Positions 17,312-26,342 of a stretch of DNA of 64,000 nucleotides are shown piece after piece; the stretch's first letter is position 1; each line of letters begins with the position of its first letter. The notes beneath the pieces were generated by a model. That model was not told the DNA's origin and did not search any database. It saw nothing but the letters and a program-made list of their open reading frames with translations. Source of the stretch: Mycobacterium sp. ACS4331 (GTDB lineage: Bacteria; Actinomycetota; Actinomycetes; Mycobacteriales; Mycobacteriaceae). The stretch lies in assembly GCF_001667265.1 (NCBI RefSeq), contig NZ_LZHW01000014.1, positions 1 through 64,000 on the forward strand, given 5' to 3'. Both the position numbers and the translations under genes were made by a program.

Positions 17312-18733
17312 ATGTTCACTCTGGAAACCGCCGCCACCGCGGCCTACGTCGTCGCGGCCCTGCTGTTCATCCTCGCGCTGGCCGGACTGTCCAAGCACGA
17401 GACGTCACGGGCGGGAAACACCTTCGGCATCACCGGCATGGCGGTCGCGCTGATCGCCACCATCGCCCTCGCCCTGGCCCGGCACATCGAACCCCTCGGA
17501 CTGGCGCTGCTGATCGGCGCGACGGCCGTCGGCGCCGCGATCGGGCTGTGGCGGGCCAAGGTCGTCGAGATGACCGGCATGCCCGAACTCATCGCGCTGC
17601 TGCACAGCTTCGTCGGTCTGGCCGCGGTCCTGGTCGGCTGGAACGGCTACCTGCACGTCGAAGGTGACGCAGGCGGGGCCGAGGCCGCCAAGCTGGCCGG
17701 TGAGGGCATGCTGGGCATCCACTCCGCCGAAGTCGTCATCGGTGTGTTCATCGGCGCGGTCACCTTCACGGGTTCGATCGTGGCCAACCTCAAGCTGTCG
17801 GCGCGCATCAAGTCCGCACCGATGATGCTGCCGGGCAAGAACCTCCTCAACGTGGGCGCGCTGGTGGCCTTCCTGGCGCTGACGGTGTGGTTCGTCATCG
17901 ACCCCTCGCTGTGGCTGCTGGTCGCGGTGACCGTGCTCGCCCTGCTGCTGGGCTGGCACCTGGTGGCCTCCATCGGCGGCGGCGACATGCCCGTCGTGGT
18001 CTCGATGCTCAACAGCTACTCCGGCTGGGCCGCAGCCGCCTCCGGCTTCCTTCTCGGCAACGACCTGCTGATCATCACCGGCGCACTCGTCGGCTCCTCC
18101 GGTGCCTACCTGTCCTACATCATGTGCAAGGCCATGAACCGCTCGTTCATCTCGGTGATCGCCGGCGGCTTCGGCATCGAAGCGGGCCCGAGCGAGGACA
18201 AGGACTACGGCGAACACCGCGAAATCAACGCCGAAGCCGCCGCCGAGCTGCTCACCTCGGCCAAATCGGTGATCATCACCCCCGGCTACGGCATGGCCGT
18301 CGCCCAAGCCCAGTACGGTGTCGCCGACCTGACCCGCAAGCTGCGCGACCGCGGCATCGACGTCCGCTTCGGCATCCACCCCGTCGCCGGCCGCCTGCCC
18401 GGACACATGAACGTGCTGCTCGCCGAAGCCAAGGTCCCCTACGACATCGTGCTGGAGATGGACGAGATCAACGACGACTTCGACGGCACCTCCGTCGTCC
18501 TGGTCATCGGCGCCAACGACACCGTCAACCCGGCCGCCTCCGAGGACCCCAGCAGCCCCATCGCCGGCATGCCGGTGCTCACCGTCTGGGACGCCGACAA
18601 CGTCATCGTGTTCAAACGCTCCATGGCCTCCGGATACGCCGGCGTGCAGAACCCGCTGTTCTTCCGCGACAACACCCAGATGCTCTTCGGCGACGCCAAA
18701 GACCGCGTCGACGCAATCCTGGCCGCGCTGTAG
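17312..18733 (+). CDS. pntB: NAD(P)+ transhydrogenase beta subunit
   Basis: A 473-residue partner of PntA. About nine membrane helices of dII are followed by the NADP(H)-binding dIII domain: [19 protein letters not shown] with the GYGMA motif, then [20 protein letters not shown] and [12 protein letters not shown]. Length and motifs match intact PntB. Together with the fused alpha subunit this makes a complete transhydrogenase, which supplies NADPH for biosynthesis and redox defence or runs in reverse. Gene order pnt-fadE2-ptpB is as in M. tuberculosis, but there fadE2 and ptpB are on the other strand. Confidence 0.96.
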   Translation: MFTLETAATAAYVVAALLFILALAGLSKHETSRAGNTFGITGMAVALIATIALALARHIEPLGLALLIGATAVGAAIGLWRAKVVEMTGMPELIALLHSFVGLAAVLVGWNGYLHVEGDAGGAEAAKLAGEGMLGIHSAEVVIGVFIGAVTFTGSIVANLKLSARIKSAPMMLPGKNLLNVGALVAFLALTVWFVIDPSLWLLVAVTVLALLLGWHLVASIGGGDMPVVVSMLNSYSGWAAAASGFLLGNDLLIITGALVGSSGAYLSYIMCKAMNRSFISVIAGGFGIEAGPSEDKDYGEHREINAEAAAELLTSAKSVIITPGYGMAVAQAQYGVADLTRKLRDRGIDVRFGIHPVAGRLPGHMNVLLAEAKVPYDIVLEMDEINDDFDGTSVVLVIGANDTVNPAASEDPSSPIAGMPVLTVWDADNVIVFKRSMASGYAGVQNPLFFRDNTQMLFGDAKDRVDAILAAL

Positions 18734-18798
18734 AACAGCCGCCGAGGGTCGGCCCCCCGTCAAGCCATTTCGGCACTGCAATATCGTGGAGCGCACAG

Positions 18799-18820
18799 CT
18801 CCCAACCAATCGGTTGGGAG
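18799..18820. promoter_or_regulatory. TetR-type operator before fadE2
   Basis: Perfect inverted repeat with nine-base arms (CTCCCAACC and GGTTGGGAG) and spacer AATC. It lies 11 bases after a good -10 (TATCGT, 18782-18787) and 25 bases before the fadE2 ATG, a position that would block transcription. The core CCAACC-N4-GGTTGG recurs before the aldehyde dehydrogenase gene at 30176-30191. Confidence 0.7.
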
Positions 18821-18845
18821 CAGGTCGGAACGAGAGGCCAGTCGG

Positions 18846-20075
18846 ATGGATTTCGCGATGTCGGCGAAGGGGCAGGACTACCACAAGCGGCTCACTGAGT
18901 TCATGGTCGAGCACGTCTTCCCCGCCGAGAAGTCCTACGACGAGTACCGCGAGGAGAAGGGCCACAAGGATTTCACGGTCCCGCCGGTCGTCGAGGAACT
19001 CAAGAAGATCGCCAAGTCCCAGGGCCTGTGGAACCTGTTCCTGCCCTCGGTGTCCGGCCTGACCAACCTCGAGTACGCGCCGCTGGCAGAGATCTCCGGG
19101 TGGAGCACCGAGATCGCCCCGGAGGCGATCAACTGCGCCGCCCCCGACACCGGCAACATGGAGACCCTGCACCTGTTCGCCACCGAGGAGCAGCGCAAGC
19201 AGTGGCTCGAACCGCTGCTGGCTGGTGAGATCCGTTCGGCGTTCTCGATGACCGAGCCCGCGGTGGCCTCCAGCGACGCCCGCAACATCCAGACCGAGAT
19301 CGTCCGCGACGGCGACCACTACGTCATCAACGGACGCAAATGGTGGACCTCGGGTGCCAACGATCCGCGCTGCAGGCTGCTGATCGTCATGGGCCGGACC
19401 AACCCCGACGCCGCCAGCCATCAGCAGCAGTCGATGATCCTGGTGCCCGCCGACACCCCCGGCGTCAACATCCTGCGCTCCACGTCGGTGTTCGGCTGGC
19501 AGGACCAGCACGGTCACGCCGAGATCGTCTACGACAACGTCCGCGTCCCGGCCACCAACCTGCTGGCGGAGGAGGGCATGGGCTTCGCGATCGCCCAGGC
19601 CCGTCTCGGCCCCGGCCGCATTCACCACTGCATGCGCGCCATCGGTGTCGCCGAGCGCGCGCTGGCACTGATGGTCGACCGGGTGCAGAACCGCATCGCG
19701 TTCGGCAAGCCGTTGGCCGAGCAGGGCATGGTGCAGCACGCGATCGCGGTGTCCCGCAATGAGATCGATCAAGCCCGCATGCTGTGCCACAAGGCCGCCT
19801 GGACCATCGACCAGCACGGCAACAAGGCCGCGCACGGACTGGTGTCGCAGATCAAGGCCGTTGCTCCCCAGATGGCCTGCAACGTGATCGACCGCGCCAT
19901 CCAGACCCATGGCGCCGCAGGCGTCTCCGACGACACGGTGCTGGCCCGGATGTACGGCTGGCAGCGCGCCATGCGGATCTTCGACGGCCCAGACGAGGTG
20001 CACCTGCGCACCATCGCGCGCCACGAACTGGGTGCCGAGAAGAGCCCACTGGCCGCGGCGGTCACGCCCAAGTGA
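18846..20075 (+). CDS. fadE2: Acyl-CoA dehydrogenase FadE2
   Basis: FAD-dependent acyl-CoA dehydrogenase of 409 residues, of the ACAD10/11-like branch, first step of beta-oxidation. Visible features: FSMTEPAVASSDA (FAD/substrate loop), INGRKWWTSGA, RIHHCMRAIGVAERAL, and the C-terminal FDGPDEVHLRTIARHEL region. The start ATG 18846 (MDFAMSAKGQDY) follows GAGAGG; an upstream in-frame ATG would cross the operator. It shares a GTGA overlap with ptpB, as both genes are adjacent in M. tuberculosis too. Regulated probably by a TetR protein through the operator at 18799-18820. Confidence 0.92.
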   Translation: MDFAMSAKGQDYHKRLTEFMVEHVFPAEKSYDEYREEKGHKDFTVPPVVEELKKIAKSQGLWNLFLPSVSGLTNLEYAPLAEISGWSTEIAPEAINCAAPDTGNMETLHLFATEEQRKQWLEPLLAGEIRSAFSMTEPAVASSDARNIQTEIVRDGDHYVINGRKWWTSGANDPRCRLLIVMGRTNPDAASHQQQSMILVPADTPGVNILRSTSVFGWQDQHGHAEIVYDNVRVPATNLLAEEGMGFAIAQARLGPGRIHHCMRAIGVAERALALMVDRVQNRIAFGKPLAEQGMVQHAIAVSRNEIDQARMLCHKAAWTIDQHGNKAAHGLVSQIKAVAPQMACNVIDRAIQTHGAAGVSDDTVLARMYGWQRAMRIFDGPDEVHLRTIARHELGAEKSPLAAAVTPK

Positions 20076-20878
20076 CGAAGGAACTGTCCGGGGGCTGGAA
20101 CTTCCGCGACGTCTCCACGTCGACGTCGCAGGCCATCGCTCCCGGACGGCTCTTCCGCGCCGGTGAGCTCAGCCAACTCGACGACACGGGCGTGCAGCAG
20201 TTGCGCGCGCTCGGTGTGACCGACGTCGCGGATCTGCGCACCGCGATCGAGGTCGAGAAGCACGGTGCCGACCTGGTCCCCCATGGGGTCGTCGTACATC
20301 TGCTGCCGTTCGTCGAGGTCGTCGTGTCGATCGACGGTGACGCCCCGCACGAGAATGCCTTTTCGCGCCTGATGACCGAGAAGCCCGACGAGGAGTCGGT
20401 GTTCGACGCCGCACAGCGCTACATGACCGAGGAGTACACGCGTTTCGCGAAGGCACCTGGCGCCGCGCGGGCAGTGAATCGCATGGTCACGCTGCTGGCG
20501 GGCGGATCGTCGGTGCTGACGCACTGCTTTGCCGGCAAGGACCGCACGGGATTCTCCGTCGCGGTGATCCTTGAGGCCGCCGGCCTCGACCGGGACACGG
20601 TGATGGCCGACTACCTGGCCAGCAATGCCGCGGCGCCGCGCCTGCGGGAATTGATCATGGAGCGCATCGCCAAACGTTTCAATGGCGAGATCCCGGATGA
20701 GGCACGCGAATTCACCGAGGCCCGGCTCTCCGATGACGTGCTCGGTGTCCGCGCGGAGTACCTGGAGGCGGCGCTGCGGACCATCGAGGCGGACTTCGGC
20801 TCGGTCGAGGGTTACGTGCGCTCGACGTCGGTCAGCGACGAGGACCTCGCGCGCCTGCGCACCGCACTTCGCGGGTGA
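20072..20878 (+). CDS. ptpB: Tyrosine/phosphoinositide phosphatase PtpB
   Basis: A 268-residue phosphatase with the P-loop HCFAGKDRTG, which has the CX5R signature and the Lys and Asp that give PtpB its mixed phosphotyrosine, phosphoserine and phosphoinositide activity. The N-terminus contains NFRDVS, a family hallmark, and LFRAGELSQL. GTG start at 20072 overlaps the fadE2 stop. In pathogens PtpB is released and acts on host signalling; in a free-living relative its job is not known. A long inverted repeat directly at its stop codon probably ends transcription. Confidence 0.94.
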   Translation: MTKELSGGWNFRDVSTSTSQAIAPGRLFRAGELSQLDDTGVQQLRALGVTDVADLRTAIEVEKHGADLVPHGVVVHLLPFVEVVVSIDGDAPHENAFSRLMTEKPDEESVFDAAQRYMTEEYTRFAKAPGAARAVNRMVTLLAGGSSVLTHCFAGKDRTGFSVAVILEAAGLDRDTVMADYLASNAAAPRLRELIMERIAKRFNGEIPDEAREFTEARLSDDVLGVRAEYLEAALRTIEADFGSVEGYVRSTSVSDEDLARLRTALRG

Positions 20879-20925
20879 TTTCGGCGCGGTAGCAGGCGCC
20901 CAGCGCCGGAATGCGCGCCGAAATC
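20877..20925. terminator. Bidirectional stem-loop between ptpB and a convergent gene
   Basis: Perfect 12-base arms, GATTTCGGCGCG (20877-20888) and CGCGCCGAAATC (20914-20925), enclose a second stem GGCGC-CCA-GCGCC (20895-20907). The structure begins inside the ptpB stop codon and ends nine bases before the stop of the leftward gene. There is no long U tract, as is usual in mycobacteria. Confidence 0.75.
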
Positions 20926-20933
20926 ATGGTCGA

Positions 20934-21206
20934 TCAGGCGTCCTCGAGCGCCTCACCGACCTCCTGCACAATCCGGTTGTGGTCGTCCTGCGCCATCAGG
21001 TGTCCGGCGCCGATGAGCAGCGCGACCGGCCAGTCGATGATCTCCACCGCCGCGAGGACCCCCAGCGCACAGTAGAAGGCCAGCTGTTCGGGCGGTGGCA
21101 CCCGCACCCGACCGATCACCGGCAACGTCATGGTGAACCCCTGCGCAGTGCGCACGACCTGCACCGCGTCGCGGTGTCCCTGCCCCCGTTTCGAGTCTTC
21201 GACCAT
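20934..21206 (-). CDS. Small membrane protein linked to the CtpI-type ATPase
   Basis: A 90-residue protein with one or two membrane segments around residues 42-68 (LAFYCALGVLAAVEIIDWPV and following) and an acidic C-terminal tail ending QEVGEALEDA. It lies 14 bases after the end of the P-type ATPase gene on the same strand, so it is likely the last gene of that unit. The IDWPVALLIGAGHLMA segment resembles IEWPLLLTVGGTALVV in the protein encoded upstream of the ATPase. No family recognised. A role as accessory subunit is inferred from position. Confidence 0.65.
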   Translation of the reverse strand: MVEDSKRGQGHRDAVQVVRTAQGFTMTLPVIGRVRVPPPEQLAFYCALGVLAAVEIIDWPVALLIGAGHLMAQDDHNRIVQEVGEALEDA

Positions 21207-21220
21207 TGGTCACCTTCCCG

Positions 21221-24200
21221 TCACGTCGTCGTCGACGTTTCGACGCGTGGCGCCCGCACCGTGAGGGGCGTGAGTTCTGATCCGTTGACCGACGCCGTCG
21301 CCGGTGCCCTGGTCGTCCCGTTGCGGGAGCTGTACGCCGTGCTGTGGCGCTGGGGTGTGCTCGACGTCGACGACTGAGCCGGTTCCGGCGGCGCCGGGAT
21401 GAACCGCGTCACCAGCCTCGGTGCGGCCGCGGCGATGCCGGTGGCCACCCCCGCCGCGGTGAGCGCCTGCAGCCATCCCACCGGATCCAACGGGGTGCAG
21501 CCGAGCATCTGACTCACGCCGGGAATGCTGATCAGCACACCCAGCGTCGCCAGAGACCCGGCGGCGGTCCCGATCACCAGCGCGCTGTGCGAGTCGATCA
21601 ATGTCTGGGCCAGCTGAGTCGACACCAGCGCCACCAACGCGACGGTCGCTGCGCGCCGTGGCGCCACCGGATACCCCGACACCAGCCAGGCACCGGTGGC
21701 CGCACCCGCCGTCGCGGCGCCGCGGATCGCCACGGTCCGCCACAACTCCGTCTCGTCGAGACCGCGGCCGGCGCCGGTCAGCCCGCCGGTGGTGGGGCTG
21801 ACGGCCAGTGCGGCGGCCGGCAGCGCATCGGTCATCATGTTGACCAGAAGCAGTTGCCGGGTGTTGAGCGGTGATCGACCAGTGAGGGCGCTGCCCGCGA
21901 TGGCGAATGCCACTTCGCCGGCATTGCCGCCGATGAGCACCGCGACCGCGGACTGGACCCGGCGCCACAACTGCCGGCCCTCATCCAGCGCGTCGATCAG
22001 AGCGCCGATCTGGGCGTCGAGCAGCAGCACATCGGCCGAGCTTCTGGCCGGGTCGCTGCCGCGCGCGGCCACCCCGATCCCGACCGTGGCCGCCCGGATC
22101 GCGGCGGCATCGTTGGCCCCGTCGCCGACCATCGCGGCGACGTTGCCGATGCGTTCCAGCGTCTGCACGATCTGCACCTTGTGCTCGGGCGCCATCCGGG
22201 CGAACACCTGCCGCTCACGCACGGCGCGTTCCTGGCTGCGGCGCGGCATCGCGACCCATTCCTCGCCGCTGATCACCTGATCGGAGCCGACCCGCAGACC
22301 CAGCTCGGCAGCGATCGCCTTGGCGGTCACGGGGTGGTCTCCGGTGATGAGCCGGACGCCGATCGATCTCTGCCGCAACGACTTCAACACCTGGGCAGCC
22401 TCGGGCCGCGGGGTGTCCGACAACCCCAACAGTCCGACGAAACGCAGCTGTCGTCGGCACAGCGCGGCCAGGTCGTCGGCATCGGCGCGACCCCGCTGGG
22501 CCTGCGCCCGGGTCAGGGTGCGCCGGGCGACCGCCAGCACGCGAAGTCCGTCACGGGCCATCTCGTCGACCACCGCACCGACCGCGGGATCCAGGTCCAC
22601 ACAGGCGGACAGCACCACCTCCGGCGCCCCCTTGATGGCGAGCTCGTCACCGTAGAGCGCAGCCGAGAACTTCCGGCCGGACCGGAACGGCAGATGGCTG
22701 CCGGTCCCGGCCGGAATCGGGTGGGCGGCCGCCGCCTGCACCACCGCGGTGTCGGTGGCGTGCTCGTGATGCGCTCCGTTCTTGGGCGGGGTGGCTCGCG
22801 CGGCACAGTCGAGGACCGCCTCCTCGGAAGCCACACCACCCACCGGACAGACCCTCGCGACCCTCAGCCGGTTCTCGCTGAGGGTGCCGGTCTTGTCGAA
22901 GCACACCACGTCCACCCGGCCCAGCGCCTCAACCGAACGCGGGGTGCGCACCAACGCTCCCGCTCCGGTCAACCGCCGCGCCGAGGCCTGCTGCGCCAGG
23001 GTCGCCACCAGCGGGAGTCCCTCGGGGACCGCGGCCACCGCGACCGCGACGCCACTGGCGACCGCATCGCGCACCGGCAGCCGCCGCAGCAGACCCAACC
23101 CGCTCACCAGGGCACCCCCGGCCATGGTGTAGGGCAGCGCACGTTGGGTGAGGTCGCGGAGTTGGGTCTGCAGGCCGACCGACTGGCCGCTGCCCTGTCC
23201 CATGTCGGCGGCGCGGCGTGCCTGCGTTCCCCCGCCCACCTCGGTCACCACCGCGACGACGGAGCCGGCGACCAGCGTCGTGGTCGCATAGATCATGCAG
23301 TGTCGCTGCGCGAGCACCGCCCCAGGCGTGGCCGCGACCTGTTTTGGCACGGGCAGGGATTCGCCGGTCAGCGCGGCCTCGTCGGCCTCGGCGTCGACGG
23401 CCGTCAGGACGCGGGCATCGGCCGGAACCACCTCCCCCGGCCGGACCTCGATGACGTCCCCCGGCCGCAGTGCCCCAGCGGGCACGCTCTCGTAGTCGTG
23501 ACTGTCATGGGCGTCGGGGACGCTCCCGTCGGCGCTGCCACCGACCACCCTGCGGGCAGGCGGATCCTGGACGGACAGCAGCCGGCGCAGCAGTCGTTCG
23601 GCGCGGACCTGCTGGGTGGCGGCCAGAATCGCGTTGCCCGTCAGCACCGAGCCGACCAGAATCGCGTCGACCGGCGACCCGAGCAGGGCGCTGGCCGCCG
23701 AGCCGACCGCCAGCACCGGGGTCAGCGGATCGGAGAGTTCCGAGCGCAGCGCGGCGCCGAGCTCGATGAGGATCTGCGGCATCCGGTGTGCAGCGGAGTC
23801 TCGACGTTCTGCCTGGCGCGGCACCGTCGAGCGAACGGACAGGTCAGCCAGGCACTCGAAGACCTGCTCCGGCGTCATCGCATGCCAGTCTTCGACCGAG
23901 TGCGGCTTGGGCTGTGGGTCCCGTAGGGCGCCGCGGGCCAGCCAGAATCCGTTCAGCAGGCCCGCCGCGCCGCCCACGGTCACCGGGCCGGGGCCCCGCC
24001 CGCGGACTCCCGGGACCATCAGCAGCGCACCCAGCATCGTGCTGCCGGTGGCCAGTTCCACGCCGCGCTCACTGGCCCGGCGCGCAGCGGGCAGGACATG
24101 CAGAATCCGCCACACCGCCATCAGGTCGGCGGCCAGGACATCGGCATTCCAGGGCGTCACGGAGTCGCGGCCGAGCACCCCGACCGCGAAGTCAGCCGCG

Positions 24201-25684
24201 GCGAGCGCGCGCGGCGCGTCGGCCGACAGCACCGCCACGGTGCGCCCGCCGCGCTGCAGCGTTGCCACCGCCTCGGCCAACTCCGCGTCGATGTCGGCGC
24301 CACCGGGGTGGAGATCGTCGAGCGATGAGCGCAGGTCGCCGAGCACGTCGAGGTCCAGCGACACCGCGTGAGCTCCGGCTCGACGGATCTCGGTCAGCAC
24401 GCTGTAGGCGAGCGGGTCATGCCGGTTGCGCACCAGCACCCGTGGCCGGGGCGCACCGTTGCGTTTCGCTGTGCCGCACGACGGCGGCACCGACTGCCAG
24501 CCCGCACCCAGCCGGCCCGCGCCCAGCTCCCCCTGGGCCCACTGCCACACCGCGGCGCGATCAGCGTCGTCCACGTCCCGAAACTCGCCCACCTTCAGCT
24601 CATCGACCGCCAGCACCCGAGGATCGACGACCACCGCGTCGACCCGGTCGAGAAGTCGAAATGAATTGGGCCGCAACGCTACTCCGTCCAAACGGTCGGC
24701 CATGCCGCGTACCAGCGTGCTGGCGAACGCCTCCCGGGAACAGCGCGCGGCCTTGGGTGCGGTCACGACCGCACCGGTCGCCGCCGCGCCGACATCCCGG
24801 GTCAGCAGGCCGACGGTCGCGGCGACCGCCTCCTGGGCCCGCGCACAACGTTCGATGTGGCGCTCGACGACGCCGTCGGGCAGCGGACAGGGGCGGGGGG
24901 CGACGGGGGTGACCGTTGCGCATTCAGCATCGGCCGCCAACCCGGGTTCAATCTCCCGCCAGGCCGCCGCGGCCGCCGCCGCCTCGGCAAGCTGCGACAG
25001 ATGGCGGACGAGCTCCACCGCGACCGCTGCGGGCGCCTGGGTGAGCGCATAGACGGTGGCTGCGCCGAGGCTGATGACAGCGTCGGCGGCCTGCTGACCC
25101 AGCCGCGCCTCCACGACTGCCCGCACCGTCGGCTGGTAGTCGAGGGCGTTGAACACCGCGATCACACCGGCCGGCGCCCTTGGCAGGGCGAGCATTCGGC
25201 CGGCCACCGCCGTGCCCAGCCCGACGCCACTGGCGAGCACAGCAATGCCCTTGAGCGCCAGCAGGATTCCGTCACCCGGCAGATCGGTGGGCCGATCGCC
25301 GGCCACCCGCCGAGATGCTGCGGGTACCGCCTCGGATTCGCCCTCGGCCACCAGCTCACACAACCGGGACAGATCCGGCGCGTCGAGGTGGGTGTCGTCG
25401 AGTTCGATGATGACGCGCGACAGCGGAACGTTCAGCCGAGCCCAGCGCAGACCGGGACACGCTCGCAGCCGCCGCAGTACTGCCGACCCGATCCGAGGGC
25501 CGTCGTCGGTGTTGAGCCCCCGCACCTCGATCCAGCACCGATCGGCACCCTGCCAGCTCCGACGAGCCGGTGGCCCACCGACCATCTCCACGGCCGCGGC
25601 GACCACCGTCTGAACGGGTTGCACCACGGGAGCCGCGGCCAATGCGGCTGCGGCATGGATCATCCGGCCGAGAGCGGTGATCAC
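21221..25684 (-). CDS. ctpI: Giant P-type cation-transporting ATPase, CtpI-like
   Basis: A 1487-residue P-type ATPase of the mycobacterial CtpI/CtpH class. The catalytic half shows LTGESLP (about residue 775), VAAVPEGLP, the phosphorylated Asp in CFDKTGTLSENR (residue 930) and MVGDGANDAAA (about 1186), with C-terminal membrane helices. The N-terminal ~650 residues hold an HMA-like domain without CxxC, membrane segments, and what looks like a decayed second ATPase core. I chose GTG 25684 because it overlaps the stop of the upstream gene (GTGA); a longer frame runs through that gene. The ion is unknown; the PEGL motif is typical of Ca/Mg-type rather than heavy-metal pumps. Confidence 0.9.
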   Translation of the reverse strand: MITALGRMIHAAAALAAAPVVQPVQTVVAAAVEMVGGPPARRSWQGADRCWIEVRGLNTDDGPRIGSAVLRRLRACPGLRWARLNVPLSRVIIELDDTHLDAPDLSRLCELVAEGESEAVPAASRRVAGDRPTDLPGDGILLALKGIAVLASGVGLGTAVAGRMLALPRAPAGVIAVFNALDYQPTVRAVVEARLGQQAADAVISLGAATVYALTQAPAAVAVELVRHLSQLAEAAAAAAAWREIEPGLAADAECATVTPVAPRPCPLPDGVVERHIERCARAQEAVAATVGLLTRDVGAAATGAVVTAPKAARCSREAFASTLVRGMADRLDGVALRPNSFRLLDRVDAVVVDPRVLAVDELKVGEFRDVDDADRAAVWQWAQGELGAGRLGAGWQSVPPSCGTAKRNGAPRPRVLVRNRHDPLAYSVLTEIRRAGAHAVSLDLDVLGDLRSSLDDLHPGGADIDAELAEAVATLQRGGRTVAVLSADAPRALAAADFAVGVLGRDSVTPWNADVLAADLMAVWRILHVLPAARRASERGVELATGSTMLGALLMVPGVRGRGPGPVTVGGAAGLLNGFWLARGALRDPQPKPHSVEDWHAMTPEQVFECLADLSVRSTVPRQAERRDSAAHRMPQILIELGAALRSELSDPLTPVLAVGSAASALLGSPVDAILVGSVLTGNAILAATQQVRAERLLRRLLSVQDPPARRVVGGSADGSVPDAHDSHDYESVPAGALRPGDVIEVRPGEVVPADARVLTAVDAEADEAALTGESLPVPKQVAATPGAVLAQRHCMIYATTTLVAGSVVAVVTEVGGGTQARRAADMGQGSGQSVGLQTQLRDLTQRALPYTMAGGALVSGLGLLRRLPVRDAVASGVAVAVAAVPEGLPLVATLAQQASARRLTGAGALVRTPRSVEALGRVDVVCFDKTGTLSENRLRVARVCPVGGVASEEAVLDCAARATPPKNGAHHEHATDTAVVQAAAAHPIPAGTGSHLPFRSGRKFSAALYGDELAIKGAPEVVLSACVDLDPAVGAVVDEMARDGLRVLAVARRTLTRAQAQRGRADADDLAALCRRQLRFVGLLGLSDTPRPEAAQVLKSLRQRSIGVRLITGDHPVTAKAIAAELGLRVGSDQVISGEEWVAMPRRSQERAVRERQVFARMAPEHKVQIVQTLERIGNVAAMVGDGANDAAAIRAATVGIGVAARGSDPARSSADVLLLDAQIGALIDALDEGRQLWRRVQSAVAVLIGGNAGEVAFAIAGSALTGRSPLNTRQLLLVNMMTDALPAAALAVSPTTGGLTGAGRGLDETELWRTVAIRGAATAGAATGAWLVSGYPVAPRRAATVALVALVSTQLAQTLIDSHSALVIGTAAGSLATLGVLISIPGVSQMLGCTPLDPVGWLQALTAAGVATGIAAAAPRLVTRFIPAPPEPAQSSTSSTPQRHSTAYSSRNGTTRAPATASVNGSELTPLTVRAPRVETSTTT

Positions 25685-26223
25685 CGGGAGCGGGTCGCCG
25701 CTCCGGTCCGTCGGGTTGCCGGTCGCCGGGCTGTCTTCTTGGCGGCGGACGTGGCGGTCTTCTTGGCGGCGGCCGTGGAGGCCGAACGCTTGGCCGGCTT
25801 CGACGGCGTCGACGAATTCGATGACGCTGCCCGCCGCGGCGTCGACCGCGGAGATGCGGCCCGCGGTGCGGCCGCCGATGACGCGGCCCCCGATGAGGAC
25901 GTCGAAGCCGGACGGCTCGGCGTCCTGTCGCCCTGCCCGTCCTGCGCGCGCTTGTTGAGCTCGTGCACGACGAGCGCCGTCCCGCCGACAGTCAACAGCA
26001 GCGGCCACTCAATCAGACCCGCAGCACCCACCGCAGCCAACGTGAGCGCGGCGGCCGCAGAGGAGTGACTGCCTTCGCTCATCCCGTTGCGGATTCCGGC
26101 GCCCACACCCTTGACTCCCCCGATCACACCGTTGACCGCGGCACCCCCGACAGCGCCGGCGACGGCCGTGGTGGCGTCCGCCGTACGACTGGCCATCTGT
26201 GCGGCTCCAGAGACGATGTTCAT
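25681..26223 (-). CDS. Membrane protein with histone H1-like Lys/Ala tail
   Basis: A 180-residue protein with a very strong ribosome site (AAAGGGAGG, five bases before the ATG). Residues 1-50 are alanine/glycine-rich, residues 58-90 form a hydrophobic hairpin (GAAGLIEWPLLLTVGGTALV), and the last 80 residues are Ser/Ala then Lys/Arg/Ala repeats such as AAAKKTATSAAKKTARRPA. The tail resembles those of histone H1 and of mycobacterial HupB, which bind DNA or polyanions. The stop overlaps the start of the CtpI-like gene, so the two are coupled. Function unknown. Confidence 0.75.
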   Translation of the reverse strand: MNIVSGAAQMASRTADATTAVAGAVGGAAVNGVIGGVKGVGAGIRNGMSEGSHSSAAAALTLAAVGAAGLIEWPLLLTVGGTALVVHELNKRAQDGQGDRTPSRPASTSSSGAASSAAAPRAASPRSTPRRAASSNSSTPSKPAKRSASTAAAKKTATSAAKKTARRPATRRTGAATRSR

Positions 26224-26342
26224 CTCGGCCTCCCTTTCGTCGACCGAATCCCTCGTTACTCCTCTGGCCTACTCCTTCTGCCCGCGCTTCATGCGCTTAT
26301 CGGCGAACCGTAAGGAAACTCAACGGAAGACCGGCACCGCCG

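Noticed and set aside
17405..18805. Minus-strand frame of 466 codons opposite pntB
   Set aside because: Shadow of pntB, very Gly/His/Asp-rich, no family features.
22181..23926. Plus-strand frame of 581 codons opposite ctpI
   Set aside because: Shadow; the opposite strand has DKTGT, TGES and GDGAND.
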